From Streptomyces polyasparticus (lineage in GTDB: Bacteria; Actinomycetota; Actinomycetes; Streptomycetales; Streptomycetaceae), in contig NZ_JACTVJ010000005.1 in NCBI RefSeq assembly GCF_014493765.1, forward strand, positions 620,001 to 684,000: a stretch of DNA of 64,000 nucleotides. Reading direction: 5' to 3'. The number at the start of each line of letters is the position of its first letter. The stretch's first letter is position 1. The notes under the pieces were generated by a model. It ran no database searches, was not told the DNA's origin, and saw only the letters and a list, made by a program, of their open reading frames with translations. The translations under genes and the position numbers were made by a program. Below, piece after piece: positions 26,625-35,362 of this stretch.

Positions 26625-27275
26625 CTACGCGAGGTGCGTCAGCTCGGAGAGTTCGACCTGCCCGATCAACGGGCGGCCGGCGGCGATGCGTTCGATCTCT
26701 GCGACGGCGAACGCTCCGAGGCAGCTGATCTCGTTGCCCAGTGCGCCCGCGATGTGCGGGGTCACCAGGACGTTCGGCAGGGAGAACAGGGGGTGGCCCG
26801 CGGGCAGGGGCTCGGGGTCGGTGACGTCGAGCACCGCCTTGAGGCGGCCCGAGGCGCAGTGGCGTACCAGGGCCTCGGTGTCGATGAGCTGCCCGCGGGA
26901 GGTGTTGACGAGGATCGCCCCGTCGCGCAGGAGCCCGAGGCGGCGTTCGTCGAGCAGATGGCGGGTCTCGGGCGGCGCGGGTGCGTGCACGGTGACCACG
27001 TCGCTGCGGCGCAGGAGTTCGTCGAGCTCCACGAGTTCGACATCGGCCTGCGGGCAGGCCGCGTCCAGGAAATCCGTGTCGACGGGCGGGCAGCGCCAGC
27101 TTGTCAACAGAACCTCGAGGTCGGCCAGTTGATCTCCCACGTCGGCGAAGTCCGTGATGACCCCGTCCCACAGCTCGGCGCCGGCGCTCAGCCGCGTCCG
27201 CAGCGCCGGGGGGGGCAGCACGAGCGCGGCGGTGTCGAGGCCCATGACCAGTGCGACGGTCGGGCGGGAGTTCAT
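26625..27275 (-). pseudogene. D-2-hydroxyacid dehydrogenase with an internal in-frame deletion
   Basis: The open frame gives 216 residues, against about 330 for the family. The N-terminal part reads normally to FLDAACP. It then jumps to VELVELDELLRRSDVVTVHAP and runs normally to the C-terminus, including TPHIAGALGNE. The missing stretch of about 100 residues includes the GxGxxG NAD-binding loop and much of the cofactor domain, so dehydrogenase activity is not expected. ATG 27275 is chosen over GTG 27281, since GAGGT lies five bases before it. It was the first gene of the leftward operon with the lost ABC transporter. I call it a pseudogene although the frame is open. Confidence 0.75.
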
Positions 27276-27287
27276 GAACACCTCTGC

Positions 27288-27349
27288 GGGACGGAAGGGA
27301 GGGAGGACGGGAGGGAGGACGGGAGGAAGAGAGGGAGGGCGGAAGGGAT
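27288..27349. repeat. Polypurine G-rich tract with gggagggaggac repeats
   Basis: About 60 bases are almost pure purine on the + strand, with several GGG/GGGA runs and two copies of gggagggaggac. It lies in the leader of the dehydrogenase remnant, between the promoter and its start. It could form a quadruplex or triplex. Confidence 0.7.
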
Positions 27350-27392
27350 GCCCGGAACCGGGGGCGGTGCGGACGGAACCGAATGAGGCAAC

Positions 27393-27412
27393 CTTGGAAA
27401 TCGGTTTCCAAG
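27393..27412. promoter_or_regulatory. LacI-family operator
   Basis: CTTGGAAATCGGTTTCCAAG has perfect 8-bp arms around TCGG. It lies just downstream of the leftward -10 box. A half-match (GGCAACCGATTTAC) recurs in the spacer of the rightward promoter at about 27484-27497. Confidence 0.75.
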
Positions 27413-27426
27413 CGGCCTGGGCGCAG

Positions 27427-27456
27427 AACCTAGGAGCTGACCTAGAGATACGTCAA
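27427..27456 (-). promoter_or_regulatory. Leftward promoter of the dehydrogenase/ABC operon
   Basis: On the reverse strand TTGACG (27456-27451), an 18-base spacer and TAGGTT (27432-27427) match the Streptomyces housekeeping consensus. The operator lies 15-34 bases downstream of the -10. Confidence 0.65.
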
Positions 27457-27472
27457 GGGCTTGTGCGATCCA

Positions 27473-27501
27473 TTGACAGCAATGGGCAACCGATTTACTT
27501 T
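27473..27501 (+). promoter_or_regulatory. Rightward promoter of the mutarotase/lyase operon
   Basis: TTGACA (27473-27478), a 17-base spacer and TACTTT (27496-27501). The spacer contains a LacI half-operator-like sequence. Confidence 0.65.
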
Positions 27502-27578
27502 CAGGCTCGCAACGTGAGGGGCTCTCAGGACCTCGACGGCGAGCCCTCCGCCGCCGTCCCGACGAAGGGAGACGCGGC

Positions 27579-27923
27579 ATGCGGCGCGTCGCACAGGTCA
27601 TCCGTCTGCGGCCCGAAAAGGCCGACACCTACCGGGAGTTGCACCGCAACGTCCCCGAGGCCGTGCTCGAGCGGCTGCGCGGCTCGCACATCGCCAACTA
27701 CTCGATCCATCTCCTCGGCGATCTGCTCTTCAGCTACTTCGAGTACCACGGCGAGGACCTCGAAGCCGATCTCGCCGCCATCGGCGAAGACCCGGCGACC
27801 CAGGAGTGGTGGAAGCTCACGGATCCCTGCCAGGAGCCGGTCGGGCAAGCCGCGCCGGGTGAGTGGTGGGCGCCGATGGAGCAGGTCTTCCTCATGCCGG
27901 AGCCGAAGGCGGAGCGTCCGTGA
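27579..27923 (+). CDS. L-rhamnose mutarotase-family protein (RhaM/DUF718)
   Basis: The 114-residue cytoplasmic protein belongs to the RhaM fold, which interconverts the anomers of L-rhamnose and related sugars. It shows the family pattern RVAQVIRLRPEKADTYRELH, the NYSI-x-L central strand, EWWKLTDPCQ and the ending MEQVFLM. The ATG at 27579 follows GAAGGGAGA. The stop overlaps the start of the downstream lyase (GTGA), so the two were co-translated. With a dehydrogenase, sugar importer and polysaccharide lyase around it, it belonged to a pathway for the monosaccharides released from a uronic-acid-containing polymer (inference). It is the only intact enzyme of that set. Confidence 0.85.
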   Translation: MRRVAQVIRLRPEKADTYRELHRNVPEAVLERLRGSHIANYSIHLLGDLLFSYFEYHGEDLEADLAAIGEDPATQEWWKLTDPCQEPVGQAAPGEWWAPMEQVFLMPEPKAERP

Positions 27924-30807
27924 AGGTGACCCGACGGACCGCCCTGCGCCTGGCGGCCGCCGACGGCGCGGGGCTCGGGCTCTCCGCCTTCGGCACGCTA
28001 CCGGCGTTCGCGGCCGACGAGTGCGACGCGCTGCGGCTGCGCTGGATCGACACGGCGATGAAGGGCACCGGCTACGACCCGGCGGCCGAACCCTTCGCCG
28101 GCGCCCCGAAGTTGACCGGTGACGCCGCCGCGGCCTCCCGTACGGCCATGACCCCGGACGCGGCCGCACTCTGGCCCGATCTGCCGCTCGGCAGCAACAG
28201 CGCCCACGTGACCACCGCCTACCGGCGCCTGCTCGGATGGCGCAGGCCTGGGCCTTCCCGGGCACCGGGCAGACCGGCAACAGCGGGATGCTCGCCGATG
28301 TGCTCACTGGTCTGGACTGGATGCGGGCCAAGGCGTACACGCCCACGACACCGAAGTACAACAACTGGTGGGACTGGGAGATCGGCTCACCGCAGCTGCT
28401 GCTCGACGCGATGTGCCTGGTGTACGCACACCTGAGTGCCGCGCAGATCTCCGGCTACCTCGCCTCGGTCGACCAGTTCGTGCCGGATTCCAAGGTGGCG
28501 CCCTCCAACACCGCGAACACCGGCGCCAACCGCTCCGACCAGTGCCGGATCGTCATCCTGCGCGGCATCCTCGGCGAGACCCCGGCGAAGATCGCTCTCG
28601 GCCGCGACGGTCTCTCCCCCACCTTCCCGCTGGTGCGCAGCGGTGACGGTTTCTACGCCGACGGCTCGTTCATCCAGCACGCCGCCGTGCCCTACATCGG
28701 CACGTACGGCTTCGTCCTGGTCAACGGGCTCGCGCTGCTGATGGCGCTGCTCGACGGCTCGACCTGGGCCGTGACCGACCCGAACCGGCAGGCCGTGCTC
28801 GACGCCGTACCGAAGGCGATCGCGCCGTTCCTGTTCAACGGCCTGATGATGGACGGTGTTTCGGGCCGGGCCACCAGCCGCGGCATATCCGAGGGCGATA
28901 CGAGCGGGATATCGCAGAGCGACCACGCCCGCGGTCACTCCTGGATCGCCGCGGTGCTCCTGCTCGCCTCCGCCGCACCCGACGCGGACGCGGCGCGCTG
29001 GAGACGGATGGCCAAGGGCTGGATCCAGCGGGACTACTACTTCCCGCCGATGACGAACAAGCGGCTGAGCCTGCCCGCGCTCGCCCAGCTCAAGTCCGTC
29101 CTGGACGACGGCGCGGTCACTCCGCTCGCCGAGCCCGCCGAGAGCCGCGTGTTCGGGTCCATGGACCGCGCCACCCACCGCCGTCCCGGCTGGGCGTTCG
29201 CGGTGGCGATGGGCTCGGGGCGCACCAACTTCTACGAGGTGGCCAACGGCGAGAACCCGCGCGGTTGGCACACCAACTCCGGGATGACGTACTGGTGGGG
29301 CGACACGTACGGCAACGGCCAGTACTCCGACGCCTTCTGGCCGACCGTCGACCCGCAGCGGCTGCCCGGCACCACGGTCTCCCGCAAGCCGCTCGTCAAC
29401 AGCGAGGCCGCCAACACCAAGCCCCCGGCCCCCGCGGTGTGGACGGGCGGCGCCACCGACGGGACGTACAGCGCGCTTGGCCAGGACACCCGCGGCGTCA
29501 ACTCCACGCTCACCGCCCGTAAATCCTGGTTCTGTCTGAGCGACCAGGTGGTCTGCCTGGGCGCGGGCATCACCGCGAGCGACGGGCAGTGGGTCTACTC
29601 CACGGTGGAGAACCGCAACCTCGGCCCGGACGGCACGCAGGACCTCACGGTCGACGGCACGGTCCAGCCCGCCACGCTCGGCTGGTCGAAGACGTTCAGT
29701 GCCGCGGGCTGGGCGGCGATCGAGGGCTTCGGTGGATACGTGTTCCCCGGCAAGGCCCAGGTCTCGATGAGCCGCGAGGCCCGCACCGGCGCCTGGCGCG
29801 ACATCAACCCCACCGGCTCCACCACCGCGCTGACCAGGCGCTACGTCACGCTGTGGATGAACCACGGCACCGACCCGGTGGACGCCTCGTACCGCTACAT
29901 CCTCATGCCGGGCGCGACCGCCGCACAGACCGCGGCCCGCGCGGCGAACCCCACGGTGACCGTGCTCGCCAACACCAAGCTGGTGCAGGCGGTCACCGAC
30001 AGCGCCACCGGTGTCACGGCCGCGAACTTCTACGCGGCGGGCACGGCGGGGCCGATCACCGTCTCGGGCCCGTGCTCGGTCCTGATGCGGGAGTCCGGCG
30101 GCACCCTGAAGATCAGCGTCGCCGATCCCACGCGCGCCGCCACCACCGTGACGGTGACGATCGACCGGAGCGGCTTCTCAACTGCCGCCTCGGACACGGA
30201 AGTCGGCGTCATCGGACTGGCTCCGATCAAGCTCCAGGCCGAGGTCGGCGGCGCGCAGGGCGGCTCGCGCACGATCACCTTCGGCACCGGCAGCACGGTG
30301 ACCGCGGGGCGGCCCGCGACGGTGAGTCCCGGCGCCGACGCGTACGTACGGGACGGCTCGTACGCGTCCACGAACTACGGGACCGACACCGGCCTGCACG
30401 TGAAGAACGCCGGAGCCGGCTACCACCGCCGCGCGTTCCTCAGGTTCGACCTGTCCTCGCTCACCGCCGCACCGCGCCGCGCCGTCCTGTGGGTGCGCGG
30501 CCAGACCGCCGACGCGGGCGGTACGCAGGCCACGGTCGGGGCGTACGCGGTGAGCGGAGACGGCTGGACCGAGACCGGGCTGACCTGGAACAACCAGCCG
30601 GCGCTCGGGGCGCTGCAGTCCACGGGCGCGATCGGGACGGCGAAGGACTGGATCGCGCTGGACGTCACGGACCACATCCGGAGCCAGTACAGCGGCGACA
30701 AGTCCGCCACGGTCGCGCTCGCGCAGGCCGCGCCCGGGAACGCGGTGGTCCTCGCGAGCCGCGAGCAGAGCGCCGACCGGCCGTTCCTGCAGGTGATTCA
30801 GGGCTGA
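27920..30807 (+). pseudogene. Polysaccharide lyase family 8 with C-terminal DNRLRE module, frameshifted
   Basis: The gene begins at GTG 27920 with a Tat-like signal (VTRRTALRLAAADGAGLGLS, cleavage near FAADE) and reads as the PL8 alpha-helical domain up to TAYRRLLG. At about 28236 the frame must change: the same reading runs to a stop at 28435, while the true continuation, AQAWAFPGTGQTG, is one frame back and runs to 30807. One base appears lost in CTCGGATGGCG. The remainder has NNWWDWEIGSP, SFIQHAAVPYIGTYG with the His/Tyr region, the beta-sandwich domains and a C-terminal DNRLRE-type binding module (VSPGADAYVRDGSYASTNYG). PL8 enzymes cleave hyaluronan, chondroitin or xanthan. An ATG at 28237 could still give an unexported, N-truncated product. 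Confidence 0.83.
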
Positions 30808-30819
30808 ATCACGGCTGCC

Positions 30820-30859
30820 GCGTCCGGCCGCCCCGGGATCACCCGGCGCGGCCGGACGC
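30820..30859. terminator. Terminator between the PL8 remnant and the convergent merR gene
   Basis: An 11-bp perfect stem (30820-30830 with 30849-30859) has an 18-base loop. It overlaps the last codons of the merR gene and can end both transcripts. Confidence 0.6.
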
Positions 30860-31246
30860 AGTGCGCGAGCTCAGCTCCTCGTAGTACTCCACCTTGGCGT
30901 CCAACGCCTCGAGGCAGTCGGCGAGTTCGGCGATCTGCCGCCGTACGGTCTCGCGGTGGCGGCGCAGCAGGTCGAGGCGGTCCGCCGCGCTCTTGTCCCC
31001 CTGTCTGCGCAGCTCCGCGAAGCGCTGCATGGTGCGGATCGGCATCCCCGTGGTGCGCAGCCGGGTCAGGAACGCCAGCCACGCGAGGTCCTCCTCGCGG
31101 AACCGGCGCCGTCCGCCCGTATCGCGGTCCACCCGGTCGAGCAGTCCGATCCGCTCGTAGTAGCGCAGGGTATGGGCGCTCATGCCGGTGAGGTCGGAGG
31201 TCTCGGCGATGGTCCGGGTGCCGCGGCCGGTGCTCGAAGCAGTCAT
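30839..31246 (-). CDS. MerR-family transcriptional regulator
   Basis: The 135-residue DNA-binding protein has the MerR winged helix (TIAETSDLTGMSAHTLRYYERIGLL, residues 11-36), RRRFREEDL and a C-terminal coiled dimer helix. It lacks the metal-binding cysteines of MerR/CueR and has no separate ligand domain, so it resembles the small redox or organic-compound sensors (AdhR/NmlR style without obvious Cys). It lies 55 bases behind the carboxymuconolactone decarboxylase gene on the same strand. The promoter of that pair has the 19-bp spacer that MerR proteins act on. Confidence 0.87.
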   Translation of the reverse strand: MTASSTGRGTRTIAETSDLTGMSAHTLRYYERIGLLDRVDRDTGGRRRFREEDLAWLAFLTRLRTTGMPIRTMQRFAELRRQGDKSAADRLDLLRRHRETVRRQIAELADCLEALDAKVEYYEELSSRTASGRAG

Positions 31247-31301
31247 ACGGCAACGGTAGGCGGAGCACGGACGGGCAGCCGGGGAAGCAGGGACCCCGCG
31301 G

Positions 31302-32186
31302 TCAGTGGTCCTCGAACACCTCCCTGGCCACGGTCACCGCGTTCAGGACCCGCGGGAACCCGGCGTACGAGACGGTGTGGATCAGCGCCTCGACCACCTG
31401 GGCCGGGGTGAGCCCGACGTTCAGCGCAGCGCCGATGTGCACCCGCAACTGCGGGGCCGTGTCACCGAAGGCCGTCAGGGCGCCTACGGTGACCAGCTGC
31501 CGGCGCTGCGGGCTGAGCCACGGCCGGTGGTAGACGTCGCCGAACGCGAACTCGACGAGATGGCGCCCGAGATCGGGCGCGATGTCGTTCAGGGACTCGA
31601 CCACGTCGATGCCGTGTTCGCCGTCGATCCGCCGCAGGTTCTCGATGCCGCGCTCGTACCGGTCGCGGGGATCCTTCTGTACGGACGGCTCGAAGGTCAC
31701 ACCGCGATCGGCGAAGACCTTGCGGGCTACGCCGATCGCATTGAGCGCCCGGGGGAAGCCCATGAACGGCACGATGTGGATCAGCGCCTCGACGACCTCG
31801 GCGGGACGCACGCCGACGCGCAGCGCGGCATCGATGTGGAAGTCCAGCTGGGGTGCGGTGTCGCCCTGCGCCGTCAGGGCGCCGATCGTCACCAACTGCC
31901 GCTGCTGCGGGTCGAGTCCGGGACGCGAGTAGATGTCGCCGAAGGCGAACTCCACGATGAAACGGCCCAGATCGGGCGCGATGTCTTGCAGCGACCGAAC
32001 CGTCTCGGCGCCGCGCTCGCCCGAGATACGGCGCAGGGTGGCGAAGCCCCGGGCGTAGCGGTCGGACTCCTGGGGTGCGGCGGCGGCCGGGTCCGCCATG
32101 GCGAGCGGGGCACCGAGCCCGACGAGGGCGGCCTTGGCGACGCTGCGGCGGCTGGTGACAGGGGTCTGCTGCTCTGGCTGAGTCAT
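31302..32186 (-). CDS. Tandem carboxymuconolactone decarboxylase-fold protein
   Basis: The 294-residue product is two copies of one CMD/AhpD-like domain (about residues 40-155 and 170-290). They share repeated blocks DIAPDLGR-x-x-VEFAFGD, QLVT-x-GALTA-x-GDTAPQL and VVEALIH. The N-terminus has RRSVAKAALVGLGAPLAMADPAAAAPQ, a plausible Tat signal, so it may be exported. The usual AhpD CxxC redox pair is absent from both halves, which argues for a hydrolase- or decarboxylase-like role rather than a peroxidase one. The gene is followed by the MerR regulator and is probably its target. ATG 32186 lies seven bases after the -10. Confidence 0.82.
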   Translation of the reverse strand: MTQPEQQTPVTSRRSVAKAALVGLGAPLAMADPAAAAPQESDRYARGFATLRRISGERGAETVRSLQDIAPDLGRFIVEFAFGDIYSRPGLDPQQRQLVTIGALTAQGDTAPQLDFHIDAALRVGVRPAEVVEALIHIVPFMGFPRALNAIGVARKVFADRGVTFEPSVQKDPRDRYERGIENLRRIDGEHGIDVVESLNDIAPDLGRHLVEFAFGDVYHRPWLSPQRRQLVTVGALTAFGDTAPQLRVHIGAALNVGLTPAQVVEALIHTVSYAGFPRVLNAVTVAREVFEDH

Positions 32187-32192
32187 GGGGTC

Positions 32193-32223
32193 ACCGTAGA
32201 AATTGGAGCGCGCGCTAACTCAA
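32193..32223 (-). promoter_or_regulatory. MerR-type promoter with 19-bp spacer, leaderless start
   Basis: On the reverse strand TTGAGT (32223-32218), 19 bases and TACGGT (32198-32193). The spacer holds the dyad TTGAG...TCCAA around GCGCGCGC. The ATG at 32186 is seven bases past the -10. Confidence 0.6.
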
Positions 32224-32262
32224 GTACCACCCACTCCGCTTCAAGTACCGCCCACTCCGCTC
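32221..32262. repeat. 21-bp tandem duplication upstream of the MerR-type promoter
   Basis: caagtaccrcccactccgct plus one base is present twice in direct tandem, with one internal mismatch. Confidence 0.75.
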
Positions 32263-32365
32263 ACTCTGCGTCACCAGGTACGGCGCGACAGGCGGAGACA
32301 CCCCTTATAGGGTGAATAGTCTGATACGTCGCTACGCATCGCGCACCGCCCCCGAGGAGAGCGCC

Positions 32366-34135
32366 TTGTCGCAACCGCCCAGCTCGCACCGCGCCCCCCG
32401 CCGAATACGCCCCGCCCTGTACGCCGCAGGTGGGGCGGTCGTGGTGCTCGGCGGGCTCTATGTGGCCGGGCTCGTGTCCGAGGGGTCGGGGATACCCGCC
32501 GGAACCATGGTGGAGGGGGTGGATCTGGGCGGGCTGAGCGCGAGCGAGGCGCGGGAGCGGCTCGAACAGGAGCGGGGGAAGGCCTGGGCGGCGCCGCAGC
32601 CGCTGCTGATCGGGGGCGAGAAGGCCGAGGTCGATCCGGCCGAGGCCGGACTCTCCGTGGACGCCGCGGCCACCGTCGAGCGGGCGAACGACACCAGCTC
32701 CAACCCGGTGACCGTGATCGCCGGACTGTTCGGCGACAGCGAGCGGTCGGTCGACCCCGTGGTCCGCGTGGACGAGGCGAAGACGAAGGACGCGCTCGCG
32801 GCGCTGGCGAAGAAGTACGACCGCAAGGAGCGCAACGGCGCCGTCGCCTTCAAGGCGGGCAAGCCGGACGTCACCGAACCCCGCTCAGGGATCGCGCTCG
32901 ACACGGGCGAATCCCTGAGTGCGCTGCGGTCCTCGTACCCCTCCGAGAACGCGGTCGAGCTCCCCGTGGACGAGACCGCGCCCAAAGTGACCCAGGCCGA
33001 AGTCGCCCGCGCCGTCAAGGAGTTCGCGACGCCGGCGATGTCCGGACCGGTCACGCTGACCGTCGGCGACGACAAGCTGGAGCTCACACCCGCCACTCTC
33101 GGCCGGCATCTCGATCTCGAGGCCGGCGACCAGGGCAAGCTCACGCCGGAGCTGGACGCCGAGGGTCTGCTGAAAGATCCGGAAGTCGCGCGGCCCCTGA
33201 ACAAGGCGATCGGCGCACCGGTCAACGCCCAACTGCGCCTGGACGGCGACAAGGTGGTCGTCACGAAGGACGGCACCCCGGGCCGCAAGGTCGACGCGAA
33301 GGCCCTCGACGCGGCGGTCTTCCCGCTGCTCACCAAGACGGGCAGCGCCCGCGCCGCCACCGTCGCGACCGAATCCGTACAGCCGGAGCTCACCGCGCAG
33401 AGCGTCAAGGACCTGGGGATCAAGGAGCAGGTGTCCACGTTCACCGTGGAGTTCCCGACGGCCCCGTACCGCACGATCAACATCGGGCGGGCCGCGGAAC
33501 TCATCAACGGCTCCCTCGTCAGGAACGGCGAGGAGTGGTCCTTCAACCGCACCGTCGGCGAACGCACCGCGGAGAACGGCTTCACCGACGGCACCATGAT
33601 CCTCAACGGCCGCTACTACAGCGCGCCCGGCGGCGGTGTCTCGGCCGTCGCGACGACCATGTTCAACGCGATGTTCTTCGCGGGCGTCAAGCCCGTCGAG
33701 TACGGCGCGCACTCCTTCTACATCGAGCGCTACCCCGAGGGCCGCGAGGCCACCGTCGCCTGGGGCACCCTGGATCTGCGCTGGCTCAACGACTCGGGCC
33801 ACGCGATCTACATCCAGGCCGCCGCCACGGACCACTCCATCACCATCACCTTCCTCGGTACGAAGAAGTACGACGAGGTGAAGTCGATCAAGGGTCCGCG
33901 GACGAATATCACCGAACCCAAGAAGATCGAGGGCGAGGGCCCCAAGTGCGAGCCGCAGACTCCGTACGAGGGGTTCGACGTGGACGTGGAGCGGGTGCTC
34001 GTCAAGGACGGCCAGGAGGTCGGGCGCAAGACCTTCCACACGCACTACACGCCGCGCGACGAGATCACCTGCAAGGCGGACACTCCCCCGGCACCACAGG
34101 TCGACCCCGATCCCCTTCCCTCGCAAGGAAGTTGA
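32366..34135 (+). CDS. VanW-family membrane-anchored protein with peptidoglycan-binding-4 domains
   Basis: The product of about 589 residues has one N-terminal membrane anchor (about 15-35, LYAAGGAVVVLGGLYVAGL). Two PG_binding_4 domains face outside (about 70-190 and 205-320), followed by a VanW domain (about 365-510: TINIGRAAELINGSLVRNGE, FNRTVGERT, SAPGGGVSAVATTMFNA, HSFYIERYPEGREATVAWG). The extracellular tail is acidic and Pro-rich. The family is linked to cell-wall or L,D-transpeptidation functions, but no reaction is established. I prefer TTG 32366, since GAGGAGAG lies four to eight bases upstream. A GTG at 32312 would start before the promoter-like TATAGG/TAGTCT elements end. Confidence 0.82.
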   Translation: MSQPPSSHRAPRRIRPALYAAGGAVVVLGGLYVAGLVSEGSGIPAGTMVEGVDLGGLSASEARERLEQERGKAWAAPQPLLIGGEKAEVDPAEAGLSVDAAATVERANDTSSNPVTVIAGLFGDSERSVDPVVRVDEAKTKDALAALAKKYDRKERNGAVAFKAGKPDVTEPRSGIALDTGESLSALRSSYPSENAVELPVDETAPKVTQAEVARAVKEFATPAMSGPVTLTVGDDKLELTPATLGRHLDLEAGDQGKLTPELDAEGLLKDPEVARPLNKAIGAPVNAQLRLDGDKVVVTKDGTPGRKVDAKALDAAVFPLLTKTGSARAATVATESVQPELTAQSVKDLGIKEQVSTFTVEFPTAPYRTINIGRAAELINGSLVRNGEEWSFNRTVGERTAENGFTDGTMILNGRYYSAPGGGVSAVATTMFNAMFFAGVKPVEYGAHSFYIERYPEGREATVAWGTLDLRWLNDSGHAIYIQAAATDHSITITFLGTKKYDEVKSIKGPRTNITEPKKIEGEGPKCEPQTPYEGFDVDVERVLVKDGQEVGRKTFHTHYTPRDEITCKADTPPAPQVDPDPLPSQGS

Positions 34136-34183
34136 GCGCCGGGCGGCACGGAGAGCAGCGCGGAAGGACTGCGCGGAACCAGG

Positions 34184-35347
34184 TCAGCGGTCCGCGGTGC
34201 CCTGGAGCACATCGCAGGTGTTCTGGAACTCCTCCATCAGCCGCGTCGCCTCGACGACGAGCACGCCGTACGGGCGTGAGGAGTCGGCAAGCGGCAGCTC
34301 GTACGTGCCGGCGCAGTCGAGCAGCCGCTGCAGCGCCCGCTGCGCGAGCACGGCCGAGCGCCGCATCTCCGGCGCCCCGCCGCCCGGGGTCTCCCCGTCG
34401 AGCGCGGCGAGGGCGCGGGCGATGTCGCGCAGCCTGCGGGCGAAGTCCGCATACGCCCGCAGCGTCGGCGCGTAGGTGAACGTGTGCTCCGTGTCGCGCC
34501 ACTGGCTCAAACTGCGGGTGAGAGAGCCCAGTTGGTGGACGGCGCGCTCCAGCGCGCCGAGTACCTGCCGGTGGCGGTCGAAGGCGAGGCGCCCCCGGTG
34601 GGCGGGGAGCAGCCGCCGCGGATTGAACGGCACGCTGCTCTCCGCCGTGTCCAGGCCCGCCCGGGCCTGGACGACCGCCTGCTCAAGCCGGGCTCCCGCC
34701 GTACGCCACTGCTCGGCACGGTCGGCGTCGAGGTCACCGCTGTCGAGGTGCTCGGCCATGTCGTCCAGGAGTGCTTCCATCTCGGTCGCGAGCAGCCGCA
34801 GACCCTGGTCGGCGCTGCGCAGGCGCAGCGGCGGGGCGATGCCCAGGTTCACCACGAGGCCGATACCGCAGCCGACGAGCACCAGGAGAACGATCTGTCC
34901 CAGGGCAGCGGCCCGGTCGCCGTGCGCCGAGGACGAGACGTAGGTCGAGAACGCGAAGAAGGCCGCCGTGCCGACCTGGGCGCGCTGCTCCCCCAGCGCC
35001 CGCCACTGGCCGAGGACCAGGGCGACGAGCGCCGTCACGACGAAGGCGAGCAGGTCGGGGCCGACCAGGAGCCCGATGCCCGCCTGGAGCGCGACGCCCG
35101 CCACGACCGCGGCGATGTACCGCAGGGACTGCCACACGGACCGGTGGATCGTCACCTGCATGGTCAGCACCGCAGAGAACGGTGCGAACGCCGCCGAGGC
35201 CGCCCGCAGCAGATCGTGCGCGACCCACCAGGCCACCGTCGCCGCAAGGGCGCTCTTCGCGATCAGCAGGACCGTGTGGCGTTCGTGTCCCGAGACGTTC
35301 CATGCCCTCGACAGCCAGGCCCGGCTGTCCCGTATCCGTTCCGGCAC
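34184..35347 (-). CDS. FUSC/aromatic-acid-exporter-like membrane protein
   Basis: The 387-residue protein has an N-terminal half with about six membrane segments (ALAATVAWWVAHDLLRA, APFSAVLTMQVTIHRSVWQSL and others), typical of the FUSC/ArAE family. The cytoplasmic helical half is rich in Leu/Arg/Ala. It is half the size of full two-lobed PET exporters. It follows gvpL by 15 bases and so shares the gas-vesicle-gene transcript. Whether that is functional or accidental is unknown. The GTG at 35347 has only a weak ribosome binding site (GGGAC). Confidence 0.78.
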   Translation of the reverse strand: MPERIRDSRAWLSRAWNVSGHERHTVLLIAKSALAATVAWWVAHDLLRAASAAFAPFSAVLTMQVTIHRSVWQSLRYIAAVVAGVALQAGIGLLVGPDLLAFVVTALVALVLGQWRALGEQRAQVGTAAFFAFSTYVSSSAHGDRAAALGQIVLLVLVGCGIGLVVNLGIAPPLRLRSADQGLRLLATEMEALLDDMAEHLDSGDLDADRAEQWRTAGARLEQAVVQARAGLDTAESSVPFNPRRLLPAHRGRLAFDRHRQVLGALERAVHQLGSLTRSLSQWRDTEHTFTYAPTLRAYADFARRLRDIARALAALDGETPGGGAPEMRRSAVLAQRALQRLLDCAGTYELPLADSSRPYGVLVVEATRLMEEFQNTCDVLQGTADR

Positions 35348-35362
35348 GTGTCCCGCGCGGCC

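Noticed and set aside
26257-27411. 384-codon reverse frame read as one protein
   Set aside because: Its first two thirds are a shadow of the dehydrogenase in another frame. Only the last third holds real, but broken, gene ends.
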